This document shows positions 20,469 through 30,487 of a stretch of DNA of 64,000 nucleotides, one piece after another (within the stretch, counting starts at the first letter, position 1; every line of letters starts with the position of its first letter). The notes beneath the pieces were generated by a model. It did no database searches. It saw only the letters and a program-made list of their open reading frames with translations, and was not told the DNA's origin. Source of the DNA: Plantactinospora sp. KBS50 (lineage in GTDB: Bacteria; Actinomycetota; Actinomycetes; Mycobacteriales; Micromonosporaceae); assembly GCF_002285795.1 (NCBI RefSeq), contig NZ_CP022961.1, forward strand, positions 1,736,001-1,800,000, read 5' to 3'. The position numbers were made by a program, and so were the translations under genes.

Positions 20469-22334
20469 GTGTCATCGTCGCAGCGACGCGTTTCGTCGTG
20501 GTTGGTCGCCGCCGTCGTCGTGGGTCTGGGTCCGGCCCTGGTGGCCGGACCGGCCGCCGCCACATCGGATGTCGGCGCGTCCCCGGTCGGCTCCGGCGGC
20601 GTGGCGCCGCTCGTGCTCGCCGCGCCTCCCGGAGTGTCCTCCGCGGACTACCCTGCCGACGGGGTTGCGCACGGCGGAGCGGGAGTCGCGGGCTCGTTCA
20701 CCTTCACCCCGGGTTCCCCGGACGTGGTGAAGTACGTCCACGGCTTCGCCGGCTCGCCCAACCCGCTGACCACGGTGACCGTGCCGGCGGGCGCGTCGTA
20801 CACGGTGACCCTGACCCCGCCGTCGTACGGGCTCAACGTGTTGGAGGTCTACACCGTCGACTCGACGGGCCGGCGAAGCGACACCGCCCACTACAGCTTC
20901 ATCGTGGATGCTCCCTCCTCCTCGGTGGCGCACTGGCCGCTGGACACCTTCGACGGGCACTATCTGAAGGACGTTGTCGGCGGTGGCTCGCTCACCGTCG
21001 ACGGAACGGCCCGATGGACGTACGACACCAGGTGGATCGGCGAGGCGACGCCCGCCTTCGACGGTGCCACCCAGTTCTCCGCGCCGGCGCCCGCGGTGGA
21101 CACCGGCGCCTCGTACAGCGTCTCCGCCTGGGTCCGGCTCGCCGACGCCGACCCGAGCGACCCCGATCCGGACCTGCCGACCCGGAACGAGACTGCGGTC
21201 GGCATCTCCGGCGGCAGCCGCAGCGCCTTCCACCTCGGCTACCGGATGGTCAAGGGCGAGCCCAGATGGGCCTTCGCGTTGCCGGCCGAGGACACGGGAT
21301 CCTCGACCACGTGGACGGTGGCGAGTTCCGCCACGGCCCTGACCGTGGCCGATATCGGCATCTGGACCCACCTGGCCGGCTCCTACGACGCCGCAACGGG
21401 GGAGACGGTGCTGTACGTCAACGGGGTGCAGGCCGGCCGCAAGATCCGGAGGACCGCCGCGTGGCCGGCCGCCGGTCCGGTGACCATCGGCGCAGCCTGG
21501 GTTGCGACGGCGAACGGTACGTCCCGCCGCGGGCAGACGTGGATCGGCCAGCTCACCGACGTCCGGGTCTGGAACCGGGTGCTCACCCTCGACGACCTGT
21601 GGGGGACCGAGTCCGATCCGGCCACCGGGATCCCGGAAGTGGCCGGGATCCTCGCACCCGTCGAGGTCGCCGACTGGGACTTCAACGGGCAGCTCTATCT
21701 GGGCTGCGGCGCGGTATGGAGTAGCAGCTACTGGGCGTCGACCCTGGAGCTGACCGGCTGCACCGAACCGTATTCGGCCGAACAGAGTGCGGGCTACATC
21801 CTCGCTGGACCGGACGACAACGAGGCGCTGTGGCTCAACCACGCCGCGGACGGTTACGGCACGGACCCGGCGGAGCCCGGCTACGCCGTGACCGCTGCCG
21901 GCCCGGTTGTCCCGACCGACCAGTCGGTCAGCATCTCCGCCTGGGTACGACCGGCGGCCGTCGACGGCGCCGAGCAGGTCGTCCTGCGGGAGGGTCCGCT
22001 CAGCCTGTCCCGATCGGCCGGCGGGCAGTGGCGCTTCTCGGTCTCGGCCGGCGGGCTGGCGGTGGCCTCCTCGGACACGCCCGCCGTCGCGGGATCGTGG
22101 GTGCATCTCAGCGGCGTCTTCGACACGGCAACCCACGAGGCACGCCTCTACGTCGACGGAGTCCGGCAGGCGGCCGTCGGCACGAACGCGGTGGGCGCCG
22201 TCTCCGTCGAGCCGCTGTACGTCGGCGCCGAGTCGCCGACGAGCGGGCACTTCGCTGGCGATCTGGACCAGATCGTCGTCTTCGCCGGCGCCCTGTCCGA
22301 CCGCGAGGCGCACAACCTGTACACCGGCTCGTAG
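20469..22334 (+). CDS. secreted LamG-domain (concanavalin-like) protein
   Basis: Secreted 621-residue protein. A signal peptide (residues 1-31, ending AAA) is followed by an Ig/fibronectin-like stretch (~55-145) and two LamG-type jelly-roll domains (~155-375 and ~385-621; each with SVSAWVR or SISAWVR, GSYD/GVFD and LYVNGV/LYVDGV, ending in a DxRVWNR or DQIVVFAG strand). LamG domains bind glycans or proteins. GTG at 20469 with GGGGAGG nine bases upstream. In actinobacteria such genes often precede RHS toxins, as here, suggesting export together. After its TAG stop, 70 more in-frame codons encode a third related domain end. Confidence 0.85.
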   Translation: MSSSQRRVSSWLVAAVVVGLGPALVAGPAAATSDVGASPVGSGGVAPLVLAAPPGVSSADYPADGVAHGGAGVAGSFTFTPGSPDVVKYVHGFAGSPNPLTTVTVPAGASYTVTLTPPSYGLNVLEVYTVDSTGRRSDTAHYSFIVDAPSSSVAHWPLDTFDGHYLKDVVGGGSLTVDGTARWTYDTRWIGEATPAFDGATQFSAPAPAVDTGASYSVSAWVRLADADPSDPDPDLPTRNETAVGISGGSRSAFHLGYRMVKGEPRWAFALPAEDTGSSTTWTVASSATALTVADIGIWTHLAGSYDAATGETVLYVNGVQAGRKIRRTAAWPAAGPVTIGAAWVATANGTSRRGQTWIGQLTDVRVWNRVLTLDDLWGTESDPATGIPEVAGILAPVEVADWDFNGQLYLGCGAVWSSSYWASTLELTGCTEPYSAEQSAGYILAGPDDNEALWLNHAADGYGTDPAEPGYAVTAAGPVVPTDQSVSISAWVRPAAVDGAEQVVLREGPLSLSRSAGGQWRFSVSAGGLAVASSDTPAVAGSWVHLSGVFDTATHEARLYVDGVRQAAVGTNAVGAVSVEPLYVGAESPTSGHFAGDLDQIVVFAGALSDREAHNLYTGS

Positions 22335-22547
22335 CGTCCGATCCGCGTCCAACCGGGTAAGGGCGTCGACGGGGTGCGCCAGCAGACCGTGGCCACCGGC
22401 GCGGTCGGCGGCGTGTCGGCGCAATCCCTGTACGTCGGCGGCAACGGCGCATCCGATGCCCACCTGCATGGCGACATCGACCAGGTCAGCGTCTACGCGG
22501 GTGCGATGTCCGACCGCGAGGTCAGGGCTCTCTACGACAATTCATGA
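22335..22547 (+). pseudogene. remnant of a further LamG domain, in frame after the stop
   Basis: Immediately after TAG (22332-22334), in the same reading frame, about 60 codons from 22365 encode VDGVRQQTVA, LYVGGNGAS, DIDQVSVYAGAMSDREVRALYDNS and a stop at 22545. This is homologous to the last ~60 residues of the upstream gene (VDGVRQAAVG, DLDQIVVFAGALSDREAHNLY). It has no start or ribosome-binding site. It is the leftover of a duplicated domain or of a second LamG gene removed by deletion. Confidence 0.75.
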
Positions 22548-22631
22548 TCTGCTGTGCGCCGGCCGCCCGATCGGCGTCCGGCACGCTCTGGCTCGTTGGT
22601 TCCCGCTCAACCCTGATGGCGGAGGTCGTCA

Positions 22632-25600
22632 ATGCTCGCTCGGGTAAGTCAGGCGCGGTGGCGCCGGTCGGCCGGCCAGGTTCGGGGCGTGTTGCGGCTC
22701 TGGTTGCGGCGGCTGCGGCGGTCCCGCCGTGCCGGTCTGGCGGCGGCAACGGCGCTGTCCGTGCTGGCGTCGCTGCTGGTCGCGATGCCGGAGCAGGCGT
22801 CGGCGACGCCGCTGGAACTGAGCGTGACGCAGCCGAGGCCGGTCACCACGCGGCCGGTCAAGGCAAAGGCTCGGCCGGCGGACCTGTCCCAGGGCGCTGA
22901 CCGTGCCCGGGCGACCGCCGCGACATGGCCGGCCGCGGGAACCGCCGAGGTCGCCATCGACGGCGCCACTGCGGACCGGGCGGTCACCGGTGCGGCGAAG
23001 TCGACACATGCAGGTCGGACGCCGGTGTGGCTCGCCCCGGTCGCCTCGGCGGTGTCCGGCGCGGGCGCACGGAGTGCGGGACAGCCGGTCACCCGGGCCA
23101 GGGTGCAGGTGTTGGATCGGACCAGCATCGACGCGGCCTGGCGGGACGCCGTGCTGCTGCGGGTCGGCCGGGCGGATTCGACGACCGCATCGGGCCGGGT
23201 CGTGGTGACCGTCGACTACTCCGGTTTCGCGGATGTGTTCGGCGCGGACTGGTCAACCCGGCTGCGACTGGTGGCGGTGCCCGAGTGCGGTTTGACCACG
23301 CCAACCGTTGCCGGCTGCGCTGGGCGGCCGCTGCCCAGCCGCAACGATTCGAGGAACAAGCGCGTCTCCGCCGAGGTCGAGCTGCGGGCTGATGAGCCCG
23401 GAGTGGCAGCCGCCAAGGCCGGTGACTTCACCGCGCTGGTGGCGCTGCAGGCCGCGCCGAACGGCCCAGCCGGCGACTACCGGGCCACCTCGTTGCAGGC
23501 GTCGTCCACCTGGGCTGCCGGCGGATCGAGCGGAAACTTCTCCTGGTCGTACCCGGTCCGGGTGCCGCCGGCGCCGGGGCCGGCACCGAATGTGGCCCTG
23601 TCGTACTCGTCGAGCGCGGTCGACGGCCGCAGCGACGCGTCGAACAACCAGCCGTCCTGGCTGGGCGAGGGCTTCGAGTATTCGCCGGGCTTCGTCGAGC
23701 GGCGCTATGTGTCCTGTGCCGAGGACACCGGCAACGGTGCCACCAACGACGACCAGGTCGGGGACCTGTGCTGGGGCACCGACAACGCGGTGTTGTCGCT
23801 GAACGGCAGCTCCACCGAACTGGTCCGGGACGGTGCGAGCGGGACGTGGCGGCTCAAGGACGACGACGCGTCCAAGGTGGAGAAGCTGACCGGCGCCTCG
23901 AACGGCGACAACAACGGCGAGCACTGGAAGGTCACCACCTCCGACGGCACCCAGTATTTCTTCGGCCTCGACGACCTGCCCGGCCAGAGCGCCGCCACGA
24001 ACTCCACCAACAAGGTGCGGGTGTACGGAAACCATTCGGGCGAGCCGTGCTACAACGCGTCGTTCGCGGCGGCCCACTGTGACCAGGCGTGGCGGTGGAA
24101 CCTGGACTATGTCGTGGACACCCACGGCGGCACCATGTCGTACTGGTACAGCAAGGAGACCAACAAGTACGCGGCCAACGTCACCGACTCGGACGACGTG
24201 ACCTACGACCGGGCCTCGACGCTGTCCCGGATCGACTACGGCACCTGGGACCGGGGAGCGAGCGACCGGTCGGTGACCCCGGTCGCGCAGGTCCTGTTCA
24301 CCACCGCGGACCGATGCCTGTCGAGCTGCACGGATCATGACAACTGGCCGGACGTCCCGTGGGACCAGGAGTGCACGGGCTCAGACTGCGTCGGGCAGTA
24401 CTGGCCGACGTTCTGGTCGAAGCGGAGGCTGACGAAGATCAGCACGCGCGTCGCCGGGGTGTCCGGCGACGTGGAGTCGTGGACGTTGGCCCAGAACTTC
24501 CCGCCGAACGGGGACGGGTCGCGGGACGGGATGTGGTTGGAGAGCATCCAGCACACCGGTCTGGTCGGTGGGTCGACAAGCGTTCCCGAGGTCAACTTCG
24601 ACTGGGTGCAGCGGCCGAACAGGGTCGACCAGACCGACGATGGCAAGCCACCGATGTACTGGATGCGGCTGGCGACGATCTGGACCGAGACCGGTGGGAA
24701 GATCTCGGTGGTCTACTCGAATCCGCAGTGCGTCAAGGGCAGCACGATGCCGTCCTCGGCCCAGACGAACACGCTGCGCTGCTATCCGGTGCTCTCCGAG
24801 GACCCGTACACCAAGCAGACCGTCACCGAGTACTTCAACACGTACGTGGTCAACCAGGTGATCGAGTCCGACTGGACCGGCGGCGCCACCGATGTGATCA
24901 CCTCGTACGAGTACCTGGACGGGGCGGCGTGGCGGCACGCGGACGACGACGGTTTGACCAAGGACAAGTTCCGCACCTGGTCGGACTACCGGGGCTACGG
25001 CCGGGTCCGGGTCCGCAAGGGCACCGATGGCCAGGAGACGCTGACCGAGACCCGCTACTACCGCGGCATGCACGGTGACCGGCAGGCGCCCAGCGGCGGG
25101 ACCCGGACGGTCACCTTGGCGGCGGTGGACCTGAACGGCGACGGCGACACCGTGGACGTGGCCGACGCCCCGCAGGTCAACGACGACAACGCGCTGGCCG
25201 GCCAGGTCCGCGAACAGACCGTCTACAACGGGGTGGACACCGCCGTGGTGTCCCGGTCGGTCAGCCAGGGCTGGCAGTCGGCGGCCACGGCCACCCGGGA
25301 CATGGGCGACACCACCACATACGCCCGATACACCGGCACCCAGACGAGTTGGGGCGCGGTGAAGCTGGACGCGGGCCGGGGTTGGCGGGTGTCCCGGCAG
25401 GACAACACCTTCGACGCGTACGGCATGGTGGCCTCCACCACCGACCAGGGTGACCTGGCCAAGAGCGACGACCAGACCTGCACGAAGTCCAGCTATGTCC
25501 GTAACACCGGTGCGAATCTCCTCTCGCTGGTCAACCGGATCGAGGTTTACGCGCTGGCGTGCGGGACCAACCCCAGCACGGCGGCCGACGTGATCTCCGA

Positions 25601-28600
25601 CACCCGGACCTCCTACGACGCGCTGGCGTTCGGGGCCAGCCCGACCCGGGGCGACGCCACGAAGGTGGAGACGCTGAAGGACTGGACCGCCGGGGGCGGC
25701 ACCACCTGGCTGACCGCCGGCACGTCAAGCTACGACGCGCACGGCCGGCCCACCGCGGTCACCGACGTGCGGGGCAACACCACCAGTACCACGTACACGC
25801 CGACGCTCGGCGGTCCGGTCACCGCGGTGAGCACCACCAATCCGCTCGGCTGGGTGGAGAGCAAGGAACTGTCGGCGGCGTTGGGCGTGCCGACCCGGGT
25901 GAGGGACGTCAACAACAAGATCACCGATCTGCGGTACGACGGGTTGGGCCGGCTGACGAAGGTGTGGCTGCCCAACCGGTCCATCGGGATCGACCCGGCG
26001 AACCCGACCAGCACCCCGTCGATCGAGTACGTCTACGACATTCGCAACAGCGGCGGGGTCAACGCCGTCACCACCAGGACCATCAACGCTGCGGGGAACT
26101 ACCTCACCACGTACGCCCTGTACGACGGACTGCTGCGGGCGCGGCAGACCCAGACCGCGGCCGCGTCGGGCGGCGGGACGGTGTTTGTCGACACCGGCTA
26201 CGACGCGGCCGGCCGGGTCGCGTACACCACCGGCAACCAGCGTAATCCGAACCTCACCCCGAGCACCTCGCTCTCTCCGGTGCCGGAGTGGGAGGCGACC
26301 AGCGAGACGGCAAACGAGTACGACCGGGCCGGTCGGCTCACCGCGAGTGTGTTCAAAAGCGGTGGTCAGGAAGTGTGGCGCACCAGCACCGGCTACGGCG
26401 GCGACCGGACGTATGTGACCCCGCCGCAGGGCGGCACCCCGACCACCGCCATCAGCGACGTGCGGGGCAACACGATCGAGGTTCGCCAGCACTCGGCCGC
26501 CTCGACCGGTGGGGCGTACGACGCCAGCACCTACACCTACAACCGCAAGAACCAACTGGTCGGGGTGACCGATCCGGCCGGCAACACGTGGACCTACGGG
26601 TACGACATCCGGGGCCGGCAAACCTCCAGCGACGATCCGGACAAGGGTCCGAGCACGTCAAGCTTCAACGACTACGGCGATCTGGTCGCCAGCACGGACG
26701 CCCGTGGCAACACGCTGGTGTACGACTACGACTCCCTGGGCCGCAAGCGGGGGCTCTACGACGGGTCCGTCGCCGCGGCCAACAAGCGGGCCACCTGGAC
26801 GTATGACCCCAGCGGGGCGAAGGGGCAGTTGGCCTCCAGCAGCCGGTGGACCGGGGCGGGCGCCAACGAGTACAGGACCACCATCACCGGCTACAACGCT
26901 CTCTACCAGCCGACAGGTGAGGCTTACATCATCCCGGCGGCGGAGACCGGGGTCAGCGGCACGTACACGTTTTCCCGTTCCTACAAGGCCGATGGCGTCA
27001 GCGTGGGGGCGATCCGGTATCCCGACAACGACGGGCTGCTCTACGAGCAAGTGTCGTACACCTACGACTCGGTCACCGGTCTGGCGGACAAGGTCGAAAC
27101 GACCTGGACAGGTGCCACCCGGTATGTCTCCAAGACCGAATACACCGCCTACGGTGAGCTGGGACTGCTCAAATTTCAGCAGAGCGACCAGAACTTCCTG
27201 CAACGGGCGTGGACCTATGACGATCCGACCCGGCGGGTCACGCGGGCCGAGACGATCCGGCAGTTGGCCCCGCAGTCGGTCGCCGATGTTCACTACGGCT
27301 ACGACCCGGCCGGCAACATCACCTCCATCGCCGACCAGCCGGCCGGCGGTACGACCGACAACCAGTGCTTTGGCTACGACTACGCCCGCCGGCTCACCCA
27401 GGCGTGGACACCGTCCTCCGGTGACTGCCAGGCGGCCCCTTCGGTGTCGGGCCTCGGCGGTCCGGCCCCCTACTGGCACTCGTGGACCTTCGACCCGGTC
27501 GGTACCTCGACCGGTAACCGGGCCACCCAGATCCAGCACGGCGCGGTGACAACCGAGACGACCTATGCCTACCCCACCGCTGGTGCTGATCGGCCGCATG
27601 CGGTGACGGCGGCGGCCACGACGGGCGCCGGGGCCGGGACGAAGAACTACGGGTACGACGCCGCGGGCAACACGACCTGCCGGCCCAGCCCGGCCGTGGT
27701 AGCCAATTCCTGTCCGACCGGCACCGGTAGCCAGGCGCTGACCTGGGACAGCGAGAACAAGCTGAGCCAGCTGGCCGACGACGGCAAGGACAATTCCTAC
27801 CTGTACGACGCGAACGGTTCGCGTCTCATCGCCCGGGACCCGACCGGCACCACCCTCTACCTGCCAGGCACCGAGATCCGCTACACCACCAGCACCGCCA
27901 CCAAGACCGCCACGCGGTACTACAGCCACCTCGGCCAGGTCTTCGCCCAGCGCAAGTTGGACACCGAGATCACCTGGCTGGTCAACGACAACCAGGGTAC
28001 CCAACAGATCGCAATCCAATCGGGCAACCAGGCCGTCACCCAACGCCGGCAGACGCCGTACGGGGAGCCTCGCGGTACGGCGCCGGCCTGGCCCAACCAA
28101 CTCGGCTTCGTCGGCGGCACGATCGACGGCACCAGCGACCCCACCGGCCTGACCAATCTGGGCGCCCGCCCCTACGACACTGTGCTGGGCCGGTTCGTGG
28201 CCGTCGACCCCCTCATGGACCTCGCCGACCCCGAACAGTGGAACGGCTACGCCTACGCCAACAACTCCCCGGTCACCTCATCCGACCCTTCCGGCCTCAT
28301 GGCCAAGGAGCCCGGCGGTGGAGGGAACTGCGATAAGGCGTGCCAGGATGGTCGGGAAGTCTATTACGCCAGTACCGGTAACGGGGCTGGCGCCGGAGGC
28401 GGAACCAAGAAGGCGCCTGTCAAGAGACTCCAGGACTTTGTGTTCGGTGTGAAGGCAGGCGCCGACAACTATTTATACGACAGGCTCCTGGGTGCCTGGA
28501 TGATTGTAAACCATCCGGTTGAGGCGCTGGACAGCTTTGTTGCGGAAACAAACTACTGGCAATTTGAGTATGGTATGGCCAATCGCAATTCGGCTACGGC

Positions 28601-29591
28601 TTGTGTCATCACCGGTTTGTGCGCAATCTATAAAAATTTGTCTGAGGGCAATGATTTTGAAGCAGGCTACGGAGCTGGGCAACTCAGCATAGATCTGCTT
28701 CTTGCTGCCGTGACCGAGGGTGCTGGCGAAGCGGCGGCCGCAGGTGGCGCGGCCAGAGTCGCGAGCGGCGTGGGCAGGGCGAGTCGGCCGGTAAGGATCG
28801 CGGTGAAGTGTGCTAACAGTTTTGCCCCTGCCACGCTGGTCCTTATGGCCAGCGGCGCCACGAAACCGATCGGTGATGTCCAAGTCGGTGACAAACTCCT
28901 GGCCACTGACCCAGAGATTGGTCAAACAGCCGCTAAGACCGTCACCCACCTGCACCGCAATCACGACACCGACCTTACCGATCTCACCGTGCAGGACGGT
29001 GCCACCGGAAGAACCTCCGTCCTGCACACAACGTCGCATCACCCCTTCTGGAGCGTGAATCGACACGCCTGGGTCGACGCAGCCGACCTCGTCGCGGATG
29101 ATCAACTTCTCGACGCCGATGGTCGTACCACCCACACGGTCGCTGCGGTGAAGAGCTGGACCGGTCTGCACTGGATGTACAACCTCACGGTCGCCGACAT
29201 CCACACGTACTATGTGATCGCCGGCGAAACACCGGTCCTGGTTCACAACTGCGGACCTGATGACTTGGTGCATGTATACCGGGCACCGCAAAGGGGTAAT
29301 GGCCCCGATGAGCTCGCCAATGGGCTGAATCCGGCACGGCACAGAGAAGGCAACGGCAATGCCTACATCGGGACGGAAGACGTTGCACAGAAGTACGCCG
29401 ACTATGCGGTCGGTACGCATGAGGACGGATATATCAAGTTCACGTTTAGGCGCTCTGAGTTTGAAGAGCATTTCGGTCCCGGATTGAAATATGAGGGCGG
29501 CCCTGGGTTGGAGTGGGAGATTCCCCATGGGAAGATCGATCTCTTCAACCAGCTGGCCCAATCGAGGGAGTGGCTATGGGCCCCATGGTAG
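22632..29591 (+). CDS. RHS-repeat polymorphic toxin with Hint domain
   Basis: A 2319-residue secreted protein. The N-terminus is Arg-rich with a hydrophobic stretch (~38-58) as signal or anchor. A ~270-residue head leads to the TcdB/SpvB-like start VALSYSSSAVDGRS (~320) and then many YD/RHS repeats (~1030-1830). The RHS core ends around 1837-1900 (LGARPYDTVLGRFVAVDPL, YAYANNSPVTSSDPSGL). A lower-GC pre-toxin region is followed by a Hint autoprocessing domain from Cys2060 (CANSFAPATLV, TTSHHPFW) to VLVHN2206-Cys2207. The final 113 residues are the variable toxin. It reads VYRAP, NAYIGTEDVAQKYA and LEWEIP, spacing that resembles an ADP-ribosyltransferase Arg-Ser/Thr-Glu core; this is tentative. 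ATG at 22632 with GGCGGAGG upstream. Its stop overlaps the immunity gene. Confidence 0.92.
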   Translation: MLARVSQARWRRSAGQVRGVLRLWLRRLRRSRRAGLAAATALSVLASLLVAMPEQASATPLELSVTQPRPVTTRPVKAKARPADLSQGADRARATAATWPAAGTAEVAIDGATADRAVTGAAKSTHAGRTPVWLAPVASAVSGAGARSAGQPVTRARVQVLDRTSIDAAWRDAVLLRVGRADSTTASGRVVVTVDYSGFADVFGADWSTRLRLVAVPECGLTTPTVAGCAGRPLPSRNDSRNKRVSAEVELRADEPGVAAAKAGDFTALVALQAAPNGPAGDYRATSLQASSTWAAGGSSGNFSWSYPVRVPPAPGPAPNVALSYSSSAVDGRSDASNNQPSWLGEGFEYSPGFVERRYVSCAEDTGNGATNDDQVGDLCWGTDNAVLSLNGSSTELVRDGASGTWRLKDDDASKVEKLTGASNGDNNGEHWKVTTSDGTQYFFGLDDLPGQSAATNSTNKVRVYGNHSGEPCYNASFAAAHCDQAWRWNLDYVVDTHGGTMSYWYSKETNKYAANVTDSDDVTYDRASTLSRIDYGTWDRGASDRSVTPVAQVLFTTADRCLSSCTDHDNWPDVPWDQECTGSDCVGQYWPTFWSKRRLTKISTRVAGVSGDVESWTLAQNFPPNGDGSRDGMWLESIQHTGLVGGSTSVPEVNFDWVQRPNRVDQTDDGKPPMYWMRLATIWTETGGKISVVYSNPQCVKGSTMPSSAQTNTLRCYPVLSEDPYTKQTVTEYFNTYVVNQVIESDWTGGATDVITSYEYLDGAAWRHADDDGLTKDKFRTWSDYRGYGRVRVRKGTDGQETLTETRYYRGMHGDRQAPSGGTRTVTLAAVDLNGDGDTVDVADAPQVNDDNALAGQVREQTVYNGVDTAVVSRSVSQGWQSAATATRDMGDTTTYARYTGTQTSWGAVKLDAGRGWRVSRQDNTFDAYGMVASTTDQGDLAKSDDQTCTKSSYVRNTGANLLSLVNRIEVYALACGTNPSTAADVISDTRTSYDALAFGASPTRGDATKVETLKDWTAGGGTTWLTAGTSSYDAHGRPTAVTDVRGNTTSTTYTPTLGGPVTAVSTTNPLGWVESKELSAALGVPTRVRDVNNKITDLRYDGLGRLTKVWLPNRSIGIDPANPTSTPSIEYVYDIRNSGGVNAVTTRTINAAGNYLTTYALYDGLLRARQTQTAAASGGGTVFVDTGYDAAGRVAYTTGNQRNPNLTPSTSLSPVPEWEATSETANEYDRAGRLTASVFKSGGQEVWRTSTGYGGDRTYVTPPQGGTPTTAISDVRGNTIEVRQHSAASTGGAYDASTYTYNRKNQLVGVTDPAGNTWTYGYDIRGRQTSSDDPDKGPSTSSFNDYGDLVASTDARGNTLVYDYDSLGRKRGLYDGSVAAANKRATWTYDPSGAKGQLASSSRWTGAGANEYRTTITGYNALYQPTGEAYIIPAAETGVSGTYTFSRSYKADGVSVGAIRYPDNDGLLYEQVSYTYDSVTGLADKVETTWTGATRYVSKTEYTAYGELGLLKFQQSDQNFLQRAWTYDDPTRRVTRAETIRQLAPQSVADVHYGYDPAGNITSIADQPAGGTTDNQCFGYDYARRLTQAWTPSSGDCQAAPSVSGLGGPAPYWHSWTFDPVGTSTGNRATQIQHGAVTTETTYAYPTAGADRPHAVTAAATTGAGAGTKNYGYDAAGNTTCRPSPAVVANSCPTGTGSQALTWDSENKLSQLADDGKDNSYLYDANGSRLIARDPTGTTLYLPGTEIRYTTSTATKTATRYYSHLGQVFAQRKLDTEITWLVNDNQGTQQIAIQSGNQAVTQRRQTPYGEPRGTAPAWPNQLGFVGGTIDGTSDPTGLTNLGARPYDTVLGRFVAVDPLMDLADPEQWNGYAYANNSPVTSSDPSGLMAKEPGGGGNCDKACQDGREVYYASTGNGAGAGGGTKKAPVKRLQDFVFGVKAGADNYLYDRLLGAWMIVNHPVEALDSFVAETNYWQFEYGMANRNSATACVITGLCAIYKNLSEGNDFEAGYGAGQLSIDLLLAAVTEGAGEAAAAGGAARVASGVGRASRPVRIAVKCANSFAPATLVLMASGATKPIGDVQVGDKLLATDPEIGQTAAKTVTHLHRNHDTDLTDLTVQDGATGRTSVLHTTSHHPFWSVNRHAWVDAADLVADDQLLDADGRTTHTVAAVKSWTGLHWMYNLTVADIHTYYVIAGETPVLVHNCGPDDLVHVYRAPQRGNGPDELANGLNPARHREGNGNAYIGTEDVAQKYADYAVGTHEDGYIKFTFRRSEFEEHFGPGLKYEGGPGLEWEIPHGKIDLFNQLAQSREWLWAPW
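29201..29250 (+). repeat. Hint C-terminal seam, copy 1 (in the expressed toxin)
   Basis: Encodes HTYYVIAGETPVLVHN, the end of the Hint domain. Copies at 31452-31501 and 32903-32952 head the orphan cassettes; the first 16 bp (CCACACGTACTATGTG) are identical in all three. It marks the junction at which toxin tips are exchanged. Confidence 0.85.
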
Positions 29592-29893
29592 GAGCCAGAG
29601 ATAGAGACATCCATGACATGCCGTCATCGCAATGGGGTACTCTGGGCTCTGAACTCGTCGGATGTGTCGTCGAGGTCCGGATTTTATGCGTCCACCCCTT
29701 CGGGGTCGGTGTTCATTTGACTGCCCAAGATGCCTATGGACACGTCAATGCACCTCGTGTGACGGATGGCCGATTCACGGTTGAAGAGGCTTCGCGTCAT
29801 ATCGGCGAAGTTCGAAGGGCTCTCATCCTTTCTGCGGAGCCAGGTAGACAGCCTACTCTCACAATTCGTCCTTCGGAGGTTCCGAACTCCTGA
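29576..29893 (+). CDS. putative immunity protein, S1/OB-like
   Basis: 105 residues, starting 16 bp inside the toxin gene (ATG at 29576 with GAGGGAG upstream), an overlap typical of a toxin-immunity pair. The sequence resembles an S1-type OB fold: VGCVVEVRILCVHPFGVGVHL, a YGHVNAPRV strand, then IGEVRRALILSAEPGRQPTLTIRPSEV. No signal peptide, so it would act in the cytoplasm on the toxin tip. The immunity role is inferred from position and size; no immunity family is recognised. An in-frame earlier start exists only deep within the toxin gene. Confidence 0.7.
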   Translation: MGPMVGARDRDIHDMPSSQWGTLGSELVGCVVEVRILCVHPFGVGVHLTAQDAYGHVNAPRVTDGRFTVEEASRHIGEVRRALILSAEPGRQPTLTIRPSEVPNS

Positions 29894-30102
29894 TGCTCGT
29901 ATCGGCGAGTAAAATTCCCGGCGGCACCGATATTCTTTGCGATTAGCTTTATCGCCTTTCGGGCCGCGGCCGACATTCGATTATTGGTTGTTGGCGAAGT
30001 ATGGACGCGACCCTGGTGGGAGTCTTCGCGCGGTCTGGGCCGACCTTCCGGGGCGTATTGGCTTCGTGACTTCGTGCGTAGAAGTGCGTGGCGGTGCGTC
30101 CC

Positions 30103-30126
30103 GGTTGCCGTCAGCGTTGCCGTCAG
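30103..30126. repeat. R1 repeat, copy A
   Basis: Two GTTGCCGTCA units in tandem, separated by GC. Related copies at 31331-31356, 32217-32240 (degenerate) and 32781-32807 lie at regular places before or between cassettes. Not seen elsewhere in the window. Confidence 0.7.
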
Positions 30127-30387
30127 ACACTTGGTACGCATCCGAATGTATGGATAAAGTCCAATGTGGATGGACCCGGGCCCTGACGGCTGGGTGAATG
30201 GGTTGCTCGGTGCCGGGCCGCGCTTGCGTGGCGTGGCGTCGATCGCCGGGCGAACCGACTGGGTTGACGACCCTCGGCGATCGTCACGGCTCTGTGTCGC
30301 GGTGGGCTTGATCGGCTGCCGGGGTCTGGGGCGATCTTGTTGCGTGGGCGCGTGCGCGCGGGCCGGAACGGCGTAGCGTGTGCGCGT

Positions 30388-30432
30388 GCGTCCGGCGTAG
30401 CCGGGCGCTCTTGATTATGTAGAGCAGATTTG
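30388..30432. repeat. R2 repeat, copy 1 (hairpin plus CTCTTGAT-N2-TGTAGAGCAGATTTG)
   Basis: A GC hairpin (GCGTCCGGC/GCCGGGCGC) followed by CTCTTGATTATGTAGAGC and AGATTTG. Copy 2 at 32475-32526 shares the same plan and 24 of 26 tail bases. The CTCT/AGAG arms form a second small stem. Terminator-like, or the end of a mobile unit; it sits just before the TA module. Confidence 0.6.
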
Positions 30433-30487
30433 GACCAGCCTCGGGTCCAGCCTTCGTGGTGGCGTACGTTGTGCGTACACTCGGGTG

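Larger units (their letters stand above)
29894..30487. other. lower-GC spacer between toxin locus and TA module
   Basis: 594 bp with no supported gene. An 86-codon open frame at 29937-30197 has no ribosome-binding site or similarity. It contains repeat R1 (30103-30126) and repeat R2 (30388-30432) and otherwise looks like decayed cassette DNA. Confidence 0.5.

Noticed and set aside
29937-30197. 86-codon open frame between immunity gene and TA module
   Set aside because: No ribosome-binding site, unusual composition, overlaps repeat R1.
30407-30432. tRNA gene or tRNA-derived attachment site at R2
   Set aside because: The TGTAGAGCAGATTTG string resembles part of a tRNA, but no cloverleaf can be drawn and no integrase is adjacent.
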